Translations under genes and position numbers: made by a program
Assembly (NCBI GenBank): GCA_021647505.1
Contig: JAKIUN010000014.1
Span: forward strand, 1-63,663
DNA from: Gammaproteobacteria bacterium
GTDB lineage: Bacteria; Pseudomonadota; Gammaproteobacteria; SZUA-152
Direction of reading: 5' to 3'
Length of the DNA: 63,663 nt
Notes under the pieces: model-generated
What the model saw: the letters and a program-made list of their open reading frames with translations, nothing else
What the model was told of the DNA's origin: nothing
The model's database searches: none
Shown here: in pieces, positions 15,978 to 25,773 of the stretch
How the letters are laid out: the number at the start of each line of letters is the position of its first letter
How positions within the stretch are numbered: the first letter of the stretch is position 1

Positions 15978-17390
15978 ATGTCGCAGCTCTTCATCACCGC
16001 CGCCCACAAATCCTCGGGCAAGACCACCCTTAGTATTGGTCTCTGTGCCGCCTTCCGCCTGCGCGGCCTGGACGTGCAGCCGTTCAAGAAGGGGCCGGAC
16101 TACATCGACCCCCTGTGGCTGTCGCGTGCCGCCGGCCGCGACTGCCACAATCTCGATTTCCACACCATGAGCCGGGCAGAGATCCTGCGCACCACCCAGC
16201 GCCATGGCGGCGATGCCGGCCTCTGCCTCATCGAGGGCAACAAAGGCCTTTATGACGGCCTCGACCTGGACGGCAGCAACAGCAACGCCGCCCTCGCCAC
16301 CCTGTTGCGTTCGCCGGTGATCCTGGTCATCGATGCCCAGGGCATGACGCGCGGCATCGCACCGCTGATCCTCGGCTACCAGGCCTTTGCCCCGGAGGTG
16401 AACATCGCCGGCGTGATCCTCAATCAGCTCGGTGGACGCCGCCACGAAGCCAAACTACGCGCAGTCATCGAACACTACACCGACGTGCCGGTAATCGGCG
16501 CCGTGCACCGCAATCCCGCCCTGCGGATCCGTGAACGCCACTTGGGCCTGGTACCCAGCAACGAGGCCCAGGCTGTCAAACGGCAAATAGATGCCATAGC
16601 GCAGGCCATCGAGGCCCAGGTCGATCTGCACAGACTGCTGGCCATCGCCGACACCGCCCCCCTGCCCACCGCCACACCGCTCAAAAAACCCCGCCGACCC
16701 ACTGCCGACCTGCGCATCGCCATCGCCCGGGACGCCGCCTTCGGCTTTTATTATCCCGGCGATCTCGATGCCTTCGCCCAGGCTGGTGCCGAGCTGCTGC
16801 CCTTCGATACCCTGCACGATGGAAAACTACCCACCGACATCGACGGCCTGTTCATTGGCGGCGGCTTTCCCGAGACACAGATGCCAGCGCTGGAGGCCAA
16901 CCAGAGCCTGCGCGAGGATATCCACCGCGCCATCGACACCGGCCTGCCCACCTATGCCGAATGCGGCGGCCTGATGTACCTGACCCGCAGCGTGACATGG
17001 AAGGGTCACCGCTGCGAGATGGTCGGCGCCCTGCCCGCCGACAGCGTGATGCACGAACGCCCGCAGGGCCGTGGTTATGTACAATTGCAGGAAACCGGGC
17101 ACATGCCCTGGGCCGCCACCACATCGACGCTGCGGGACATCGAGGCACATGAATTTCACTATTCGGCGCTGGAAAACCTCTCCGACAAACTCCAGTTCGC
17201 CTATGCAGTGAAACGTGGCAGCGGTATTGATGGCCACCACGATGGTCTCATTCACCACAACGTGCTGGCCTGCTATGCGCATCTGCGAGACGTGGAAGGC
17301 AACCGCTGGGTCGCACGCTTCGTCGATTTCGTGCGCCAACAGAAGTTATGTAGGGTGGGCACTGCCCACCAGAATATTGGGGTGCGTTAA
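15978..17390 (+). CDS. dsrN: DsrN, siroheme amide synthase (CobB-like)
   Basis: 470 residues from ATG 15978. A glutamine-dependent amidotransferase of the cobyrinic acid a,c-diamide synthase family; DsrN amidates siroheme for DsrAB. The P-loop-like TAAHKSSGKTTLSIGL is at residues 8-23, PFKKGPDYIDP follows, and the class I glutaminase region includes FIGGGFPE and TYAECGGLMYL with the nucleophilic cysteine. The last 14 residues (LCRVGTAHQNIGVR) are encoded by a GTAGGGTGGGCA-family repeat, so the natural C-terminus was probably replaced. Confidence 0.93.
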   Translation: MSQLFITAAHKSSGKTTLSIGLCAAFRLRGLDVQPFKKGPDYIDPLWLSRAAGRDCHNLDFHTMSRAEILRTTQRHGGDAGLCLIEGNKGLYDGLDLDGSNSNAALATLLRSPVILVIDAQGMTRGIAPLILGYQAFAPEVNIAGVILNQLGGRRHEAKLRAVIEHYTDVPVIGAVHRNPALRIRERHLGLVPSNEAQAVKRQIDAIAQAIEAQVDLHRLLAIADTAPLPTATPLKKPRRPTADLRIAIARDAAFGFYYPGDLDAFAQAGAELLPFDTLHDGKLPTDIDGLFIGGGFPETQMPALEANQSLREDIHRAIDTGLPTYAECGGLMYLTRSVTWKGHRCEMVGALPADSVMHERPQGRGYVQLQETGHMPWAATTSTLRDIEAHEFHYSALENLSDKLQFAYAVKRGSGIDGHHDGLIHHNVLACYAHLRDVEGNRWVARFVDFVRQQKLCRVGTAHQNIGVR

Positions 17391-17415
17391 TAATGGTGGG
17401 CGATGCCCACCCTAC
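17350..17415. repeat. GTAGGGTGGGCA-family repeat overlapping the dsrN 3' end
   Basis: Left half GTAGGGTGGGCACTGCCCACC (first bases at 17350) and right half GGTGGGCGATGCCCACCCTAC (ending at 17415) form an inverted pair about 66 bp long. The left half is translated as the DsrN tail and supplies the sequence up to its stop codon; the right half lies in the dsrN-dsrR gap. Confidence 0.85.
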
Positions 17416-17458
17416 AAATTCCACTGCCTATCGAAAAACATAACCTAGAGTAGAGACT

Positions 17459-17800
17459 ATGAGCCTAATCACACTGTCCGCCAGCGCCATTGAGCAGATC
17501 AAACAATCCAACCAGCAAGGCGACACACAAGACATGACACTGCGCCTCGCCGCGAAGATGAATGCCGACGAAAACATCGAATATGGTATAGGCTTCGACG
17601 AGGCCAAGGACGACGATGCCCGGGAAACCATCGACGGCATCCATATTGTCATCGCCGCCGATTGTGTGGAACTGCTCAACGGCACGCACATGGATTATGT
17701 TGAACTGGAACCCGGCCAGCATCACTTTATCTTTCTCAACCCCAACGACCCCAATTACAAACCACCGACCGACGGTGATATGCTTGAGCAGCCTTCCTGA
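17459..17800 (+). CDS. dsrR: DsrR, A-type (IscA-like) protein without cluster cysteines
   Basis: 113 residues with the IscA fold, beginning MSLITLSASAIEQIKQSN. The three cysteines that bind Fe-S in IscA/SufA are absent; only one cysteine (IAADCVELL) is present. This matches DsrR of Allochromatium, which acts on dsr expression at a post-transcriptional level and not as a cluster carrier. It lies 68 bp after dsrN, across the repeat, and 11 bp before the sensor kinase gene. A dsrS gene is not seen after it. Confidence 0.9.
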   Translation: MSLITLSASAIEQIKQSNQQGDTQDMTLRLAAKMNADENIEYGIGFDEAKDDDARETIDGIHIVIAADCVELLNGTHMDYVELEPGQHHFIFLNPNDPNYKPPTDGDMLEQPS

Positions 17801-17811
17801 GTACGGATCCG

Positions 17812-19467
17812 GTGCTGAAAAAACAACAATCGGGCACTGAACCCCGGGACGATAAAGAGCGCCGCCGTCACAAACGCTCGGCAGTCAGCAGCGAGCTGTT
17901 CGTGCCGCTGGCCGGGCTGGGAGTGGTGCTGGTGTCCATTACCCTGTTTGGTTTTGCCAGCCAGCACTGGCCTGCGCTGGCAGAAACCCTGCTGGTGCTT
18001 CAAGTACTGGCCGCCGCCAGCGGCCTGGCACTGATTGCCCTCACCCTGCAACGCATCAAGCGCCACCTGCGGCAACCGCTGGAGCAACTGCGTGACTGGG
18101 CGCAGAAAATGCGCAGCGGCAACCTGTCGGCGCGCGTGCCACAGCCCCGTCACGGCGAGTTCGCCGCCCTCGCCCGCGACATCAACAAGCTTGGCGAATC
18201 GTTGCGCTCCCTGACCCGGGAAATGGACGACCGTGTCAATCAACAAACCCTGCGCCTGCAGCGTAAGACCCGTTCACTGGAAATCCTCTACGACGTAGCC
18301 GCGCGCAGTAATGCCGCGCAGGATCTGGACGAACTGCTGACGCTCTTTCTGCACACCCTTACCGAGATCGTCTACGCCCACGCCGGTACCGTACGCCTGC
18401 TCACCGACGATGATCAGATGCGCCTGGTCGGTAGCGTCGGTCTCGACGACGCTACCATTGAGAAAATTCATCTGGCGCCCATTGAGCGCTGCCTGTGCGC
18501 ACAGGAATTCGACCTCAATATGATCGTCTGCCGGAATGATCACAGCCAGTGTCCCAACGTGATCAAGAACCTTCTGTTCGCCGGTGACAAACTGGAAAAT
18601 ATCGCCATTCCTCTACGCTACCAGAACCGTACCCTCGGTATTTATAACCTATTTGTGGAAAAACTCGGCCTTGCTGATCGCGACGATATCAAGGACATCC
18701 TCACCAACATCGGCCAACACCTCAGCATGGCCATCGCCAAATCACGCTGGGACGAGGAATCCAAACGCATGTCCATCATGCAGGAACGCACCATGCTGGC
18801 CCATGAGCTACACGACTCTCTGGCGCAAACTCTGGCCAGCCTGCGCTTCCGTGTCAGCGTGATTCAGCAGGCCTGTCATGCCGGCGATATCAGCAATGCC
18901 AAAGTGGAAATCGACCAGCTCAGGGACAGCCTGGACGAGGCCAACATCGAGCTGCGTGAACTGCTCACTCACTTCCGTATCCGCATGGACGAGCGCGGCC
19001 TGATCCCAGCCATCGAAAATCTCGTCGAACGTTTCAAAAAGGAGTGTGACATCCACATCTTCTTCCAGAACGAATGCCAGGATCTCAATCTGCCGCCGGT
19101 ACAGGAGGTACACCTGCTGCACATCATTCAGGAATCGCTGGCCAACATCCGTAAACATAGCGCAGCGGAAAATGTGCGTGTGATGATTCGCTGTCAGTCC
19201 GAACAAATCTTTCATGTACTCATCGAGGACGACGGCCAGGGTATCGCCGACAAAATCTGCGACGGCCAGCCGGGTGAACACATCGGCCTGACCATCATGA
19301 AGGAGCGTGCCGGACGCATCGGTGCTGTGCTGAATATCGAAAGTGAAGCCGGTGAAGGCACACGGGTTGAATTAAAACTACACTACGGTCAGGATGACAA
19401 CAGCGGCATGCGGGACACATTTGACCGACAGAACACCCGTCCCGCCACTGATCATGACCTCCACTGA
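17812..19467 (+). CDS. NarX-like sensor histidine kinase with cysteine-bearing GAF domain
   Basis: 551 residues, GTG start. Two membrane helices (about 30-48 and 57-78) enclose a very short periplasmic loop, so sensing is unlikely to be by a large periplasmic domain as in true NarX. A HAMP region lies at 80-130, a GAF-like domain at 165-310 with cysteines 227, 229, 240 and 247, the HisKA_3 dimerisation helix with ELHDS (His334), and an HATPase domain ending near 530. It is 11 bp downstream of dsrR and followed by its response regulator. Probably senses a cytoplasmic redox or sulfur signal; inference. Confidence 0.9.
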   Translation: MLKKQQSGTEPRDDKERRRHKRSAVSSELFVPLAGLGVVLVSITLFGFASQHWPALAETLLVLQVLAAASGLALIALTLQRIKRHLRQPLEQLRDWAQKMRSGNLSARVPQPRHGEFAALARDINKLGESLRSLTREMDDRVNQQTLRLQRKTRSLEILYDVAARSNAAQDLDELLTLFLHTLTEIVYAHAGTVRLLTDDDQMRLVGSVGLDDATIEKIHLAPIERCLCAQEFDLNMIVCRNDHSQCPNVIKNLLFAGDKLENIAIPLRYQNRTLGIYNLFVEKLGLADRDDIKDILTNIGQHLSMAIAKSRWDEESKRMSIMQERTMLAHELHDSLAQTLASLRFRVSVIQQACHAGDISNAKVEIDQLRDSLDEANIELRELLTHFRIRMDERGLIPAIENLVERFKKECDIHIFFQNECQDLNLPPVQEVHLLHIIQESLANIRKHSAAENVRVMIRCQSEQIFHVLIEDDGQGIADKICDGQPGEHIGLTIMKERAGRIGAVLNIESEAGEGTRVELKLHYGQDDNSGMRDTFDRQNTRPATDHDLH

Positions 19468-19512
19468 CATCCTGCAGCCTGTGTACTGCGGGTCACATTG
19501 ACGGAGCATTCA

Positions 19513-20175
19513 ATGCGGGTATTACTCATCGACGACCACACCCTGTTCCGGCTCGGACTGAAAAACCTGCTGGAACGCAGCGGTATTGATGTCGTCGGCG
19601 CCGCCAGTACCGGTCACGAAGGCCTCGACATCGTCCACGAAACCAAACCGGACGTGGTATTACTGGACATGCGCATGCCCGACATGGACGGTCTCAGTGT
19701 GCTGAAAAAGTTACGCGAAAACGGCGTCAAGGTGCCCATCGCCATGCTCACCACCAGCAGTGAAGAACACGACCTGGTGGAATCCCTGCGCAATGGCGCG
19801 CAGGGCTACCTGCTCAAGGACATGGAACCGGAAGACCTGGTCGCCGCGTTACAACGCATCGTCGATGGCGAAACCGTGGTCACCCCGCAGTTGGCCGGTA
19901 CTCTCGCGCGCGCCCTTAGCGGCAATAGCGGGGAAACCGAGGAAGAGAAAACACCGTTATCCGGACTGACCCCACGCGAAACAGAAATCATCGAACACCT
20001 TGCCGAAGGTCAAAGCAACAAGGTCATCGCCCGCGAACTCGGCATCACCGACGGTACCGTAAAACTGCACGTCAAGGCCATCCTGCGTAAGCTCAATATC
20101 AGCTCGCGCGTGGAAGCCGCCGTCATCGCCGTGGAACAGGGCCTCGGACGCCGACGGCCGCCGCCCGGACGTTGA
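19513..20175 (+). CDS. NarL/FixJ-type response regulator
   Basis: 220 residues from ATG 19513 (ACGGAG upstream; a TTG 15 bases earlier is less likely). Receiver domain with phospho-acceptor Asp52 (VVLLDMRMPDMDG), conserved acidic pair LLIDDHT and Lys in GYLLKDMEPED. C-terminal LuxR-type helix-turn-helix: LTPRETEIIEHLAEGQSN to VKLHVKAILRKL. Pairs with the kinase 45 bp upstream. Likely activates transcription after phosphorylation; its targets could include the dsr operon, by location only. Confidence 0.93.
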   Translation: MRVLLIDDHTLFRLGLKNLLERSGIDVVGAASTGHEGLDIVHETKPDVVLLDMRMPDMDGLSVLKKLRENGVKVPIAMLTTSSEEHDLVESLRNGAQGYLLKDMEPEDLVAALQRIVDGETVVTPQLAGTLARALSGNSGETEEEKTPLSGLTPRETEIIEHLAEGQSNKVIARELGITDGTVKLHVKAILRKLNISSRVEAAVIAVEQGLGRRRPPPGR

Positions 20176-20184
20176 AGCTTTAAG

Positions 20185-20357
20185 TTCGCCACAGAGGCAC
20201 GGAGTACACAGAGAAAAAACAGGAATCAACTGCAAAGGCCGCAAAAAAGCGCTAAGAAAAACACATCAATAACTTTGCACTCCTTGGCGGTAAAAAATTA
20301 GTTGGCACTTACACTCCAACAATCTTTTCTCTATGTACTCCGTGCCTCTGTGGCGAA
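20185..20357. repeat. MITE-like element with CGCCACAGAGGCAC ends, second copy
   Basis: 173 bp. Left end TTCGCCACAGAGGCACGGAG from 20185, right end CCGTGCCTCTGTGGCGAA to 20357, nearly perfect inverted repeats of about 30 bp. It starts 10 bp after the response regulator gene and ends 35 bp before the rhodanese ATG. An apparent upstream extension of the rhodanese frame is simply read-through of this element. Confidence 0.87.
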
Positions 20358-20392
20358 AACAATTTTCCGTACCCATTCAAACGGAACACGAC

Positions 20393-20860
20393 ATGCGAAA
20401 AACCTACACCAATCTGGTCAACGAATGCCTGCCCCACATCCGCGAGCTGTTTCCCTGGGATCTCGCAGAGGAACTGACCAATGGCAGAGAACTGCTGCTG
20501 GTAGACGTCAGCGAACCTTACGAATATATGCGCTACCACATCCCCACCGCCATCAATGTGCCGCGAGGCATCCTCGAAGCCGCCTGCGACTGGGACTACG
20601 ACGAGACCGTGCCGGAGCTGGCGCACGGCCGCGACACCGCCATCGTCGTCATCTGCCGCTCCGGCAACCGTAGCGCCCTGGCCGCCTACACCCTACAGCA
20701 GATGGGCTTCAGCAATGTACGCTCGCTGAAGACCGGCCTGCGCGGCTGGAACGATTATGAGCAACCGCTGGTGGACGGCAATGCCCAACCCGTCGATGCC
20801 GACGATACCGATGAAATGATGACCACCAAACTGCGCCCGGAACAGCTGTCCCCGGCCTGA
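20393..20860 (+). CDS. Rhodanese-like sulfurtransferase
   Basis: 155 residues from ATG 20393. Single rhodanese domain; active-site loop CRSGNRS with Cys88, then AAYTLQQMGFSNVRSLKTG and GWNDYEQPLVD, the usual C-terminal part. DVSEPYEYMRYHIPTAINVP is the conserved N-terminal CH2-type motif. The N-terminal 35 residues (YTNLVNECLPHIRELFPWDL) form an extension. Cytoplasmic, with no signal peptide. Rhodaneses load sulfane sulfur onto carriers in sulfur oxidisers, so proximity to dsr is suggestive. Confidence 0.9.
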   Translation: MRKTYTNLVNECLPHIRELFPWDLAEELTNGRELLLVDVSEPYEYMRYHIPTAINVPRGILEAACDWDYDETVPELAHGRDTAIVVICRSGNRSALAAYTLQQMGFSNVRSLKTGLRGWNDYEQPLVDGNAQPVDADDTDEMMTTKLRPEQLSPA

Positions 20861-21040
20861 GTCGATGTGATAAACGGCCTGAACCGATGTGATAAACGGC
20901 CTGAACCGATGTGACAAATCCGTGATATTGACTTGTAACACCGCTCTGCGGTGTTACACATCCTGTGGCGCTCAGCGCCACGTCATCCGCGAGGGAATAA
21001 TCTACCCATTGACGTTACACCGCAGAGCGGTGTAACGAGA
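20861..21040. repeat. Direct repeats and three strong hairpins downstream of the rhodanese gene
   Basis: From 20864 the 22-base unit CGATGTGATAAACGGCCTGAAC is repeated nearly three times (third copy GATGTGACAAAT). Then follow hairpins TGTAACACCGC-TCT-GCGGTGTTACA (20935-20959), GTGGCGCTCAGCGCCAC (about 20965-20981) and GTTACACCGC-AGA-GCGGTGTAAC (21014-21036). The first and third hairpins share the same arm, so they could also pair with each other. No long T-run follows, so simple termination is not the obvious role. Confidence 0.75.
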
Positions 21041-21330
21041 ATTAGTCGGAAACAGTAACCGTCTCAATGACCAATGTTCGACATCCGCTTCACGCAAACG
21101 GTGCGGTTCACTACCACTCACCAGCACCCTAACACCAATGACCGAAACACCTTTCCATCACATCCCGCCTTCTCAACCAGCTTCGGGCATCGCGCTAAGT
21201 CAAACATTACAGCATTCGAAGCAAAACGCGCTGCATCGACCGTCGACGGCGCAATACCTTTACATCCCCCCGCCCATTGCTTAACGTAGACGGTCTTTTT
21301 TTCATCCGCAGATCGAGCAATAAACAAGCC
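21041..21330. other. 290-bp gap upstream of ettA
   Basis: I see no credible gene or known RNA here. A short T-run (GGTCTTTTTTTCATCC, about 21290-21305) lies 25-40 bases before the ettA ATG but has no clear stem in front of it. The ettA ribosome site is weak. Confidence 0.4.
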
Positions 21331-22998
<1,668 letters not shown>

Positions 22999-23046
22999 TT
23001 TGATTCACCACAGGGGCACGGAGGACATGGAGGGCCTCTAACGAAA

Positions 23047-23085
23047 AACCGGAACACCCCGTAAAAGAGGGTGTTCCGGTTTCTC
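23047..23085 (+). terminator. Probable terminator of ettA
   Basis: Perfect 13-bp stem AACCGGAACACCC (23047-23059) with GGGTGTTCCGGTT (23069-23081), nine-base loop, followed by a short pyrimidine run TCTC. The T-run is weak, so efficiency is uncertain. It lies about 50 bp after the ettA stop, beyond a fragment of the CACAGAGGCAC repeat. Confidence 0.6.
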
Positions 23086-23161
23086 ATGCTGGGCCCCGCC
23101 AATAACGACCCTTGCAGTCCGAGGTTATTCCTGTATCGCTTGGCCCAAGCCGTCAAGAATA

Positions 23162-23254
23162 TTGACTTATACGGACGTCCGTTCAATACAACTGTTAGCT
23201 GTATGAAAAATCCTCAATTTTCTTCATAGCCGGACGTTAACCTGTATGTTAACC
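23162..23254 (+). promoter_or_regulatory. Candidate promoter and operators of the HigBA-like pair
   Basis: TTGACT (23162-23167) with 17 bp to a weak -10 AATACA (23185-23190). The spacer contains the perfect 12-bp palindrome ACGGACGTCCGT (23171-23182). Nearer the gene are two direct repeats GTTAACC (23236-23242, 23248-23254), each containing the palindrome GTTAAC. Autoregulation by the antitoxin is usual for such modules; which site it binds is unknown. Confidence 0.45.
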
Positions 23255-23261
23255 TTGGCAA

Positions 23262-23615
23262 GTGAGGGAAATACGCTTCTATCGAACTGAATTCGGTGCT
23301 TGCCCTATCGAAGAATTCTTGAACTCCTTGTCAGGCAAGCAAGCACAAAAAGTGGCATGGGTGCTCCAACTCATTGAAGAAATTGAAGTTGTACCTGTTC
23401 AATATTTCAAAGAGTTGGTCAATACCGATGACCTGTGGGAAGTAAGAATTCAGGCAGGCAGCAACATATTTCGCCTGTTGGGGTTCTTGGATGGTGATCA
23501 GCGAGTAGTTCTAAACCATGGTTTTCAGAAAAAAACTCAAAAGACACCCAAAAAGGAAATTCAGGTCGCAGAGGCTCGGAAGAAAGATTATCTCAACAGG
23601 AGATATGAGTTATGA
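23262..23615 (+). CDS. HigB/RelE-like toxin of a toxin-antitoxin pair (Gp49-type)
   Basis: 117 residues, GTG start shortly after the GTTAACC repeats. MREIRFYRTEFGACPIEEFLNSL, then LWEVRIQAGSNIFRLLGFLDG and a lysine/arginine-rich C-terminus match phage Gp49/HigB mRNA interferases that cut ribosome-bound mRNA. Overlaps the antitoxin gene by 4 bp (ATGA), toxin first as in higBA. AT-rich compared with ettA, so probably acquired. Confidence 0.88.
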   Translation: MREIRFYRTEFGACPIEEFLNSLSGKQAQKVAWVLQLIEEIEVVPVQYFKELVNTDDLWEVRIQAGSNIFRLLGFLDGDQRVVLNHGFQKKTQKTPKKEIQVAEARKKDYLNRRYEL

Positions 23616-23887
23616 GTGATTTAAAAAAATATGTGAGCAATCGTAAGGCTGGCGACCCTGATTTCAGAGAGGGGTTTGATGAAGGGTATCAATCATTCAA
23701 AATTGGAGCCTTGTTACGTCAAGCCAGAGAAAACTCTGGGCTAACACAAGAAGAAATAGCTGAGCGTCTGAATACAAAGAAATCAGCAATTTCAAGAATT
23801 GAAAATCATGCTGAAGATATCAAGCTCTCTACTTTGGAAAGATTTGCATCTGTATTGGGGCTTAAAATTGAGGTCTCAATCACATAA
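23612..23887 (+). CDS. HigA-like helix-turn-helix antitoxin
   Basis: 91 residues. An Xre-type helix-turn-helix occupies residues about 32-75: LLRQARENSGLTQEEIAERL and SAISRIENHAEDIKLSTL. The N-terminus contains GDPDFREGFDEGYQSFKIG, common in antitoxins paired with Gp49-like toxins. Probably neutralises the toxin by direct binding and represses the operon through the palindromes upstream. Confidence 0.88.
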   Translation: MSDLKKYVSNRKAGDPDFREGFDEGYQSFKIGALLRQARENSGLTQEEIAERLNTKKSAISRIENHAEDIKLSTLERFASVLGLKIEVSIT

Positions 23888-23939
23888 AAAAACAGCTAGG
23901 ATTGGCCAAACAATTATTGTCATATTGACGGAATAGCCC

Positions 23940-23971
23940 GGTAGGGTGGGCAGGCTTTCCATGCCCACGGG
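23940..23971. repeat. GTAGGGTGGGCA-family repeat, half element
   Basis: GGTAGGGTGGGCAGGC followed by CATGCCCACGGG. One half of the palindromic family, lying between the antitoxin gene and the second ettA 3'-end copy, 16 bp before the homology to ettA begins. Confidence 0.75.
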
Positions 23972-23986
23972 AAACGTGATTCAATC

Positions 23987-24300
23987 GTGTGCACTTGGCC
24001 AAGCTGCTGGCCGCCGGTGGCAACGTCTTGTTGCTGGATGAGCCCACTAATGACCTCGACATGGAGACCCTGCGCGCCCTGGAAGAGGCCCTGCTGGATT
24101 TCCCAGGCTGCGCCGTGGTGATCTCTCATAACCGCTGTTTCCTCAACCGCGTCGCCAGCCACATCCTCGCCTTCGAAGGCGACAAGCACAGTAACCTGGT
24201 TCAAGGGCAACTACGCCAACTATGAGGCCGACCGCAAATGCCGATTGGGTGCCTAGACCGACCAGCCGCACCAGATGAAATACAAGAAGCTGCCGCGCTG
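23987..24300 (+). pseudogene. Decayed copy of the ettA 3' end (copy 2)
   Basis: Nearly identical to the last 312 bp of ettA (22687-22998), from the second ABC signature region to the stop codon. One inserted A after GGCGAC shifts the frame, a GAG-to-TAG change adds a stop (GGTGCCTAGACC), and the conserved SHDRWFLDR reads SHNRCFLNR. The similarity continues past the stop into GATTCACCACA, so the duplicated piece included flanking DNA. Cannot encode a working ABC domain. Confidence 0.92.
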
Positions 24301-24570
24301 ATTGGATTCACCACACAGACCCATTTGCGCAGCTCAGAAATATGCAAATCAAAGGATTGCGGTGACAACGTACTCAGTACACTATTTATTATTACAGTGC
24401 GATTACTGTGACAGTTCAAATAAAAAGGGGGACATAAGCATTTTGTATAATCGTTCCTTTTTTGCTTTTAATTAAGTATATTTAGTAGACTGTCACCGTA
24501 ATTCTAGCCTCACCAGACATAACTGACACTTTAATTATTAATCTTACAAATAATACTAAAGGAATAGATA
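24301..24570. other. AT-rich gap upstream of the aquaporin gene
   Basis: 270 bp without a gene. A TATAAT hexamer is at 24446-24451 but has no convincing -35. CGGTGACA-type and TGTCACCG-type sequences face each other across about 130 bp (near 24358 and 24490), and GTGACAGT/ACTGTCAC also pair, so a decayed inverted-repeat element may lie here. Composition contrasts strongly with the ettA copy to its left. Confidence 0.4.
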
Positions 24571-25272
24571 ATGACACTAACAAAGAAACTAAGCGCTGAA
24601 TTCATTGGTACATTTTGGCTTGTCTTAGGAGGGTGTGGCAGTGCGGTTCTAGCCGCTGGGTTCCCAGATGTAGGAATAGGCCTGTTAGGGGTGTCATTAG
24701 CATTCGGGCTTACCGTGTTGACGATGGCATATGCTATTGGACATATATCGGGATGCCATCTTAATCCAGCTGTTTCAATTGGTCTTTGGTCCAGTGGAAG
24801 ATTCCAAACGGCAGAACTTTTCCCTTATATAATTGCACAAGTTGCGGGTGGTCTTGCTGGGGCGGCAGTGTTATATGTTATTGCTACAGGGCAAGCAGGT
24901 TTTGATGTGACAGCTGGTTTTGCATCGAATGGTTATGCAGAGCATTCTCCAGGAGGGTACAGCCTAACAGCGGTATTAGTGACTGAAATAGTGATGACAT
25001 TCATGTTTTTGATCATTATTTTAGGCGCAACAGATAAACGTGCACCACAAGGGTTTGCGCCCTTGGCTATTGGCTTTGGCCTTACCCTTATTCACCTTAT
25101 CAGCATCCCCGTTAGCAACACATCAGTTAACCCAGCGAGAAGTACCGGTGTTGCAATATTTCAAGGAGACTGGGCAATGTCTCAATTATGGCTTTTTTGG
25201 CTCGCCCCTATCGTAGGCGCTATTTTAGCAGGGGTTGTGTACAAATGGTTTGAAGCGGACAAAAACGCCTAA
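24571..25272 (+). CDS. aqpZ: Aquaporin Z-like water channel
   Basis: 233 residues with six membrane helices and two NPA half-helices: HLNPAVS (residues 65-67 are NPA) and SVNPARS in the second half. The N-terminus [19 protein letters not shown] is typical AqpZ. Catalyses passive water flux across the inner membrane. The gene is AT-rich relative to neighbours and lies among toxin-antitoxin modules and ettA fragments, so it looks acquired. AAAGGAAT precedes the ATG as ribosome site. Confidence 0.95.
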   Translation: MTLTKKLSAEFIGTFWLVLGGCGSAVLAAGFPDVGIGLLGVSLAFGLTVLTMAYAIGHISGCHLNPAVSIGLWSSGRFQTAELFPYIIAQVAGGLAGAAVLYVIATGQAGFDVTAGFASNGYAEHSPGGYSLTAVLVTEIVMTFMFLIIILGATDKRAPQGFAPLAIGFGLTLIHLISIPVSNTSVNPARSTGVAIFQGDWAMSQLWLFWLAPIVGAILAGVVYKWFEADKNA

Positions 25273-25283
25273 CGAATTAGCCT

Positions 25284-25365
25284 GGTAGGGTGGGCACGTT
25301 TTTTGTGCCCACCGATAATCCAAATATCTCGTCCGCGTGGGCACATAAAACGTGCCCACCCTACC
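25284..25365. repeat. GTAGGGTGGGCA-family palindromic repeat, complete copy
   Basis: 82-bp element with outer ends GGTAGGGTGGGCACG and CGTGCCCACCCTACC, and inner halves GTGCCCACC and CGCGTGGGCAC. It begins 12 bp after the aquaporin stop. Same layout as the copy at 14699-14775 but a different middle. Confidence 0.88.
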
Positions 25366-25406
25366 GGGCTGCAAAAAAACCTAAATTTAACGACAAGGAG
25401 AATATC

Positions 25407-25769
25407 TTGAGTTATAAAATTACAGTAAAAAGGATGGTTAAAGACGGCGATTTAACTTTCACGGGTGAAGGAAAATCAATAACAACTAAATGTTACTGGA
25501 ACACTAATAAAAAAATTCCAGCAGGAACATATCCCGGCTGTTCTGCCACCACAATGTCAAGAAAGAAGAATTCTAAAGGTATGCCTCGAGAGGCTATTTT
25601 TATTCCAAACATCAAAGGCTATTCTGAAATATTTATTCACATGGGAAAAGTTCCGTATGAAACGTGGTCTGACGGTTGTATCGTAATAGATGAAGAAAAA
25701 ATCATTGAAATATACAATGCCATTATTCCAAAAAATGGACACAATATTAAAGTTGTCATTACTGGTTAG
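25407..25769 (+). CDS. L,D-transpeptidase-like / DUF5675-like small protein
   Basis: 120 residues from a TTG start chosen because AAGGAG lies six bases upstream; upstream in-frame sequence is only the repeat element. The motif IFIHMGKVPYETWSDGCIVI has the spaced histidine and S-x-GC of L,D-transpeptidase-type and DUF5675-type domains that act on, or resemble enzymes acting on, peptidoglycan. No signal peptide is visible. The lipoprotein gene starts 4 bp after its stop. The pair resembles a wall-targeting effector with an envelope partner, but this is inference. AT-rich. Confidence 0.55.
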   Translation: MSYKITVKRMVKDGDLTFTGEGKSITTKCYWNTNKKIPAGTYPGCSATTMSRKKNSKGMPREAIFIPNIKGYSEIFIHMGKVPYETWSDGCIVIDEEKIIEIYNAIIPKNGHNIKVVITG

Positions 25770-25773
25770 TTCA

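Noticed and set aside
17812-20175. True NarXL nitrate-sensing pair
   Set aside because: The periplasmic nitrate-binding loop with its P-box is missing and no nitrate reductase genes are nearby.
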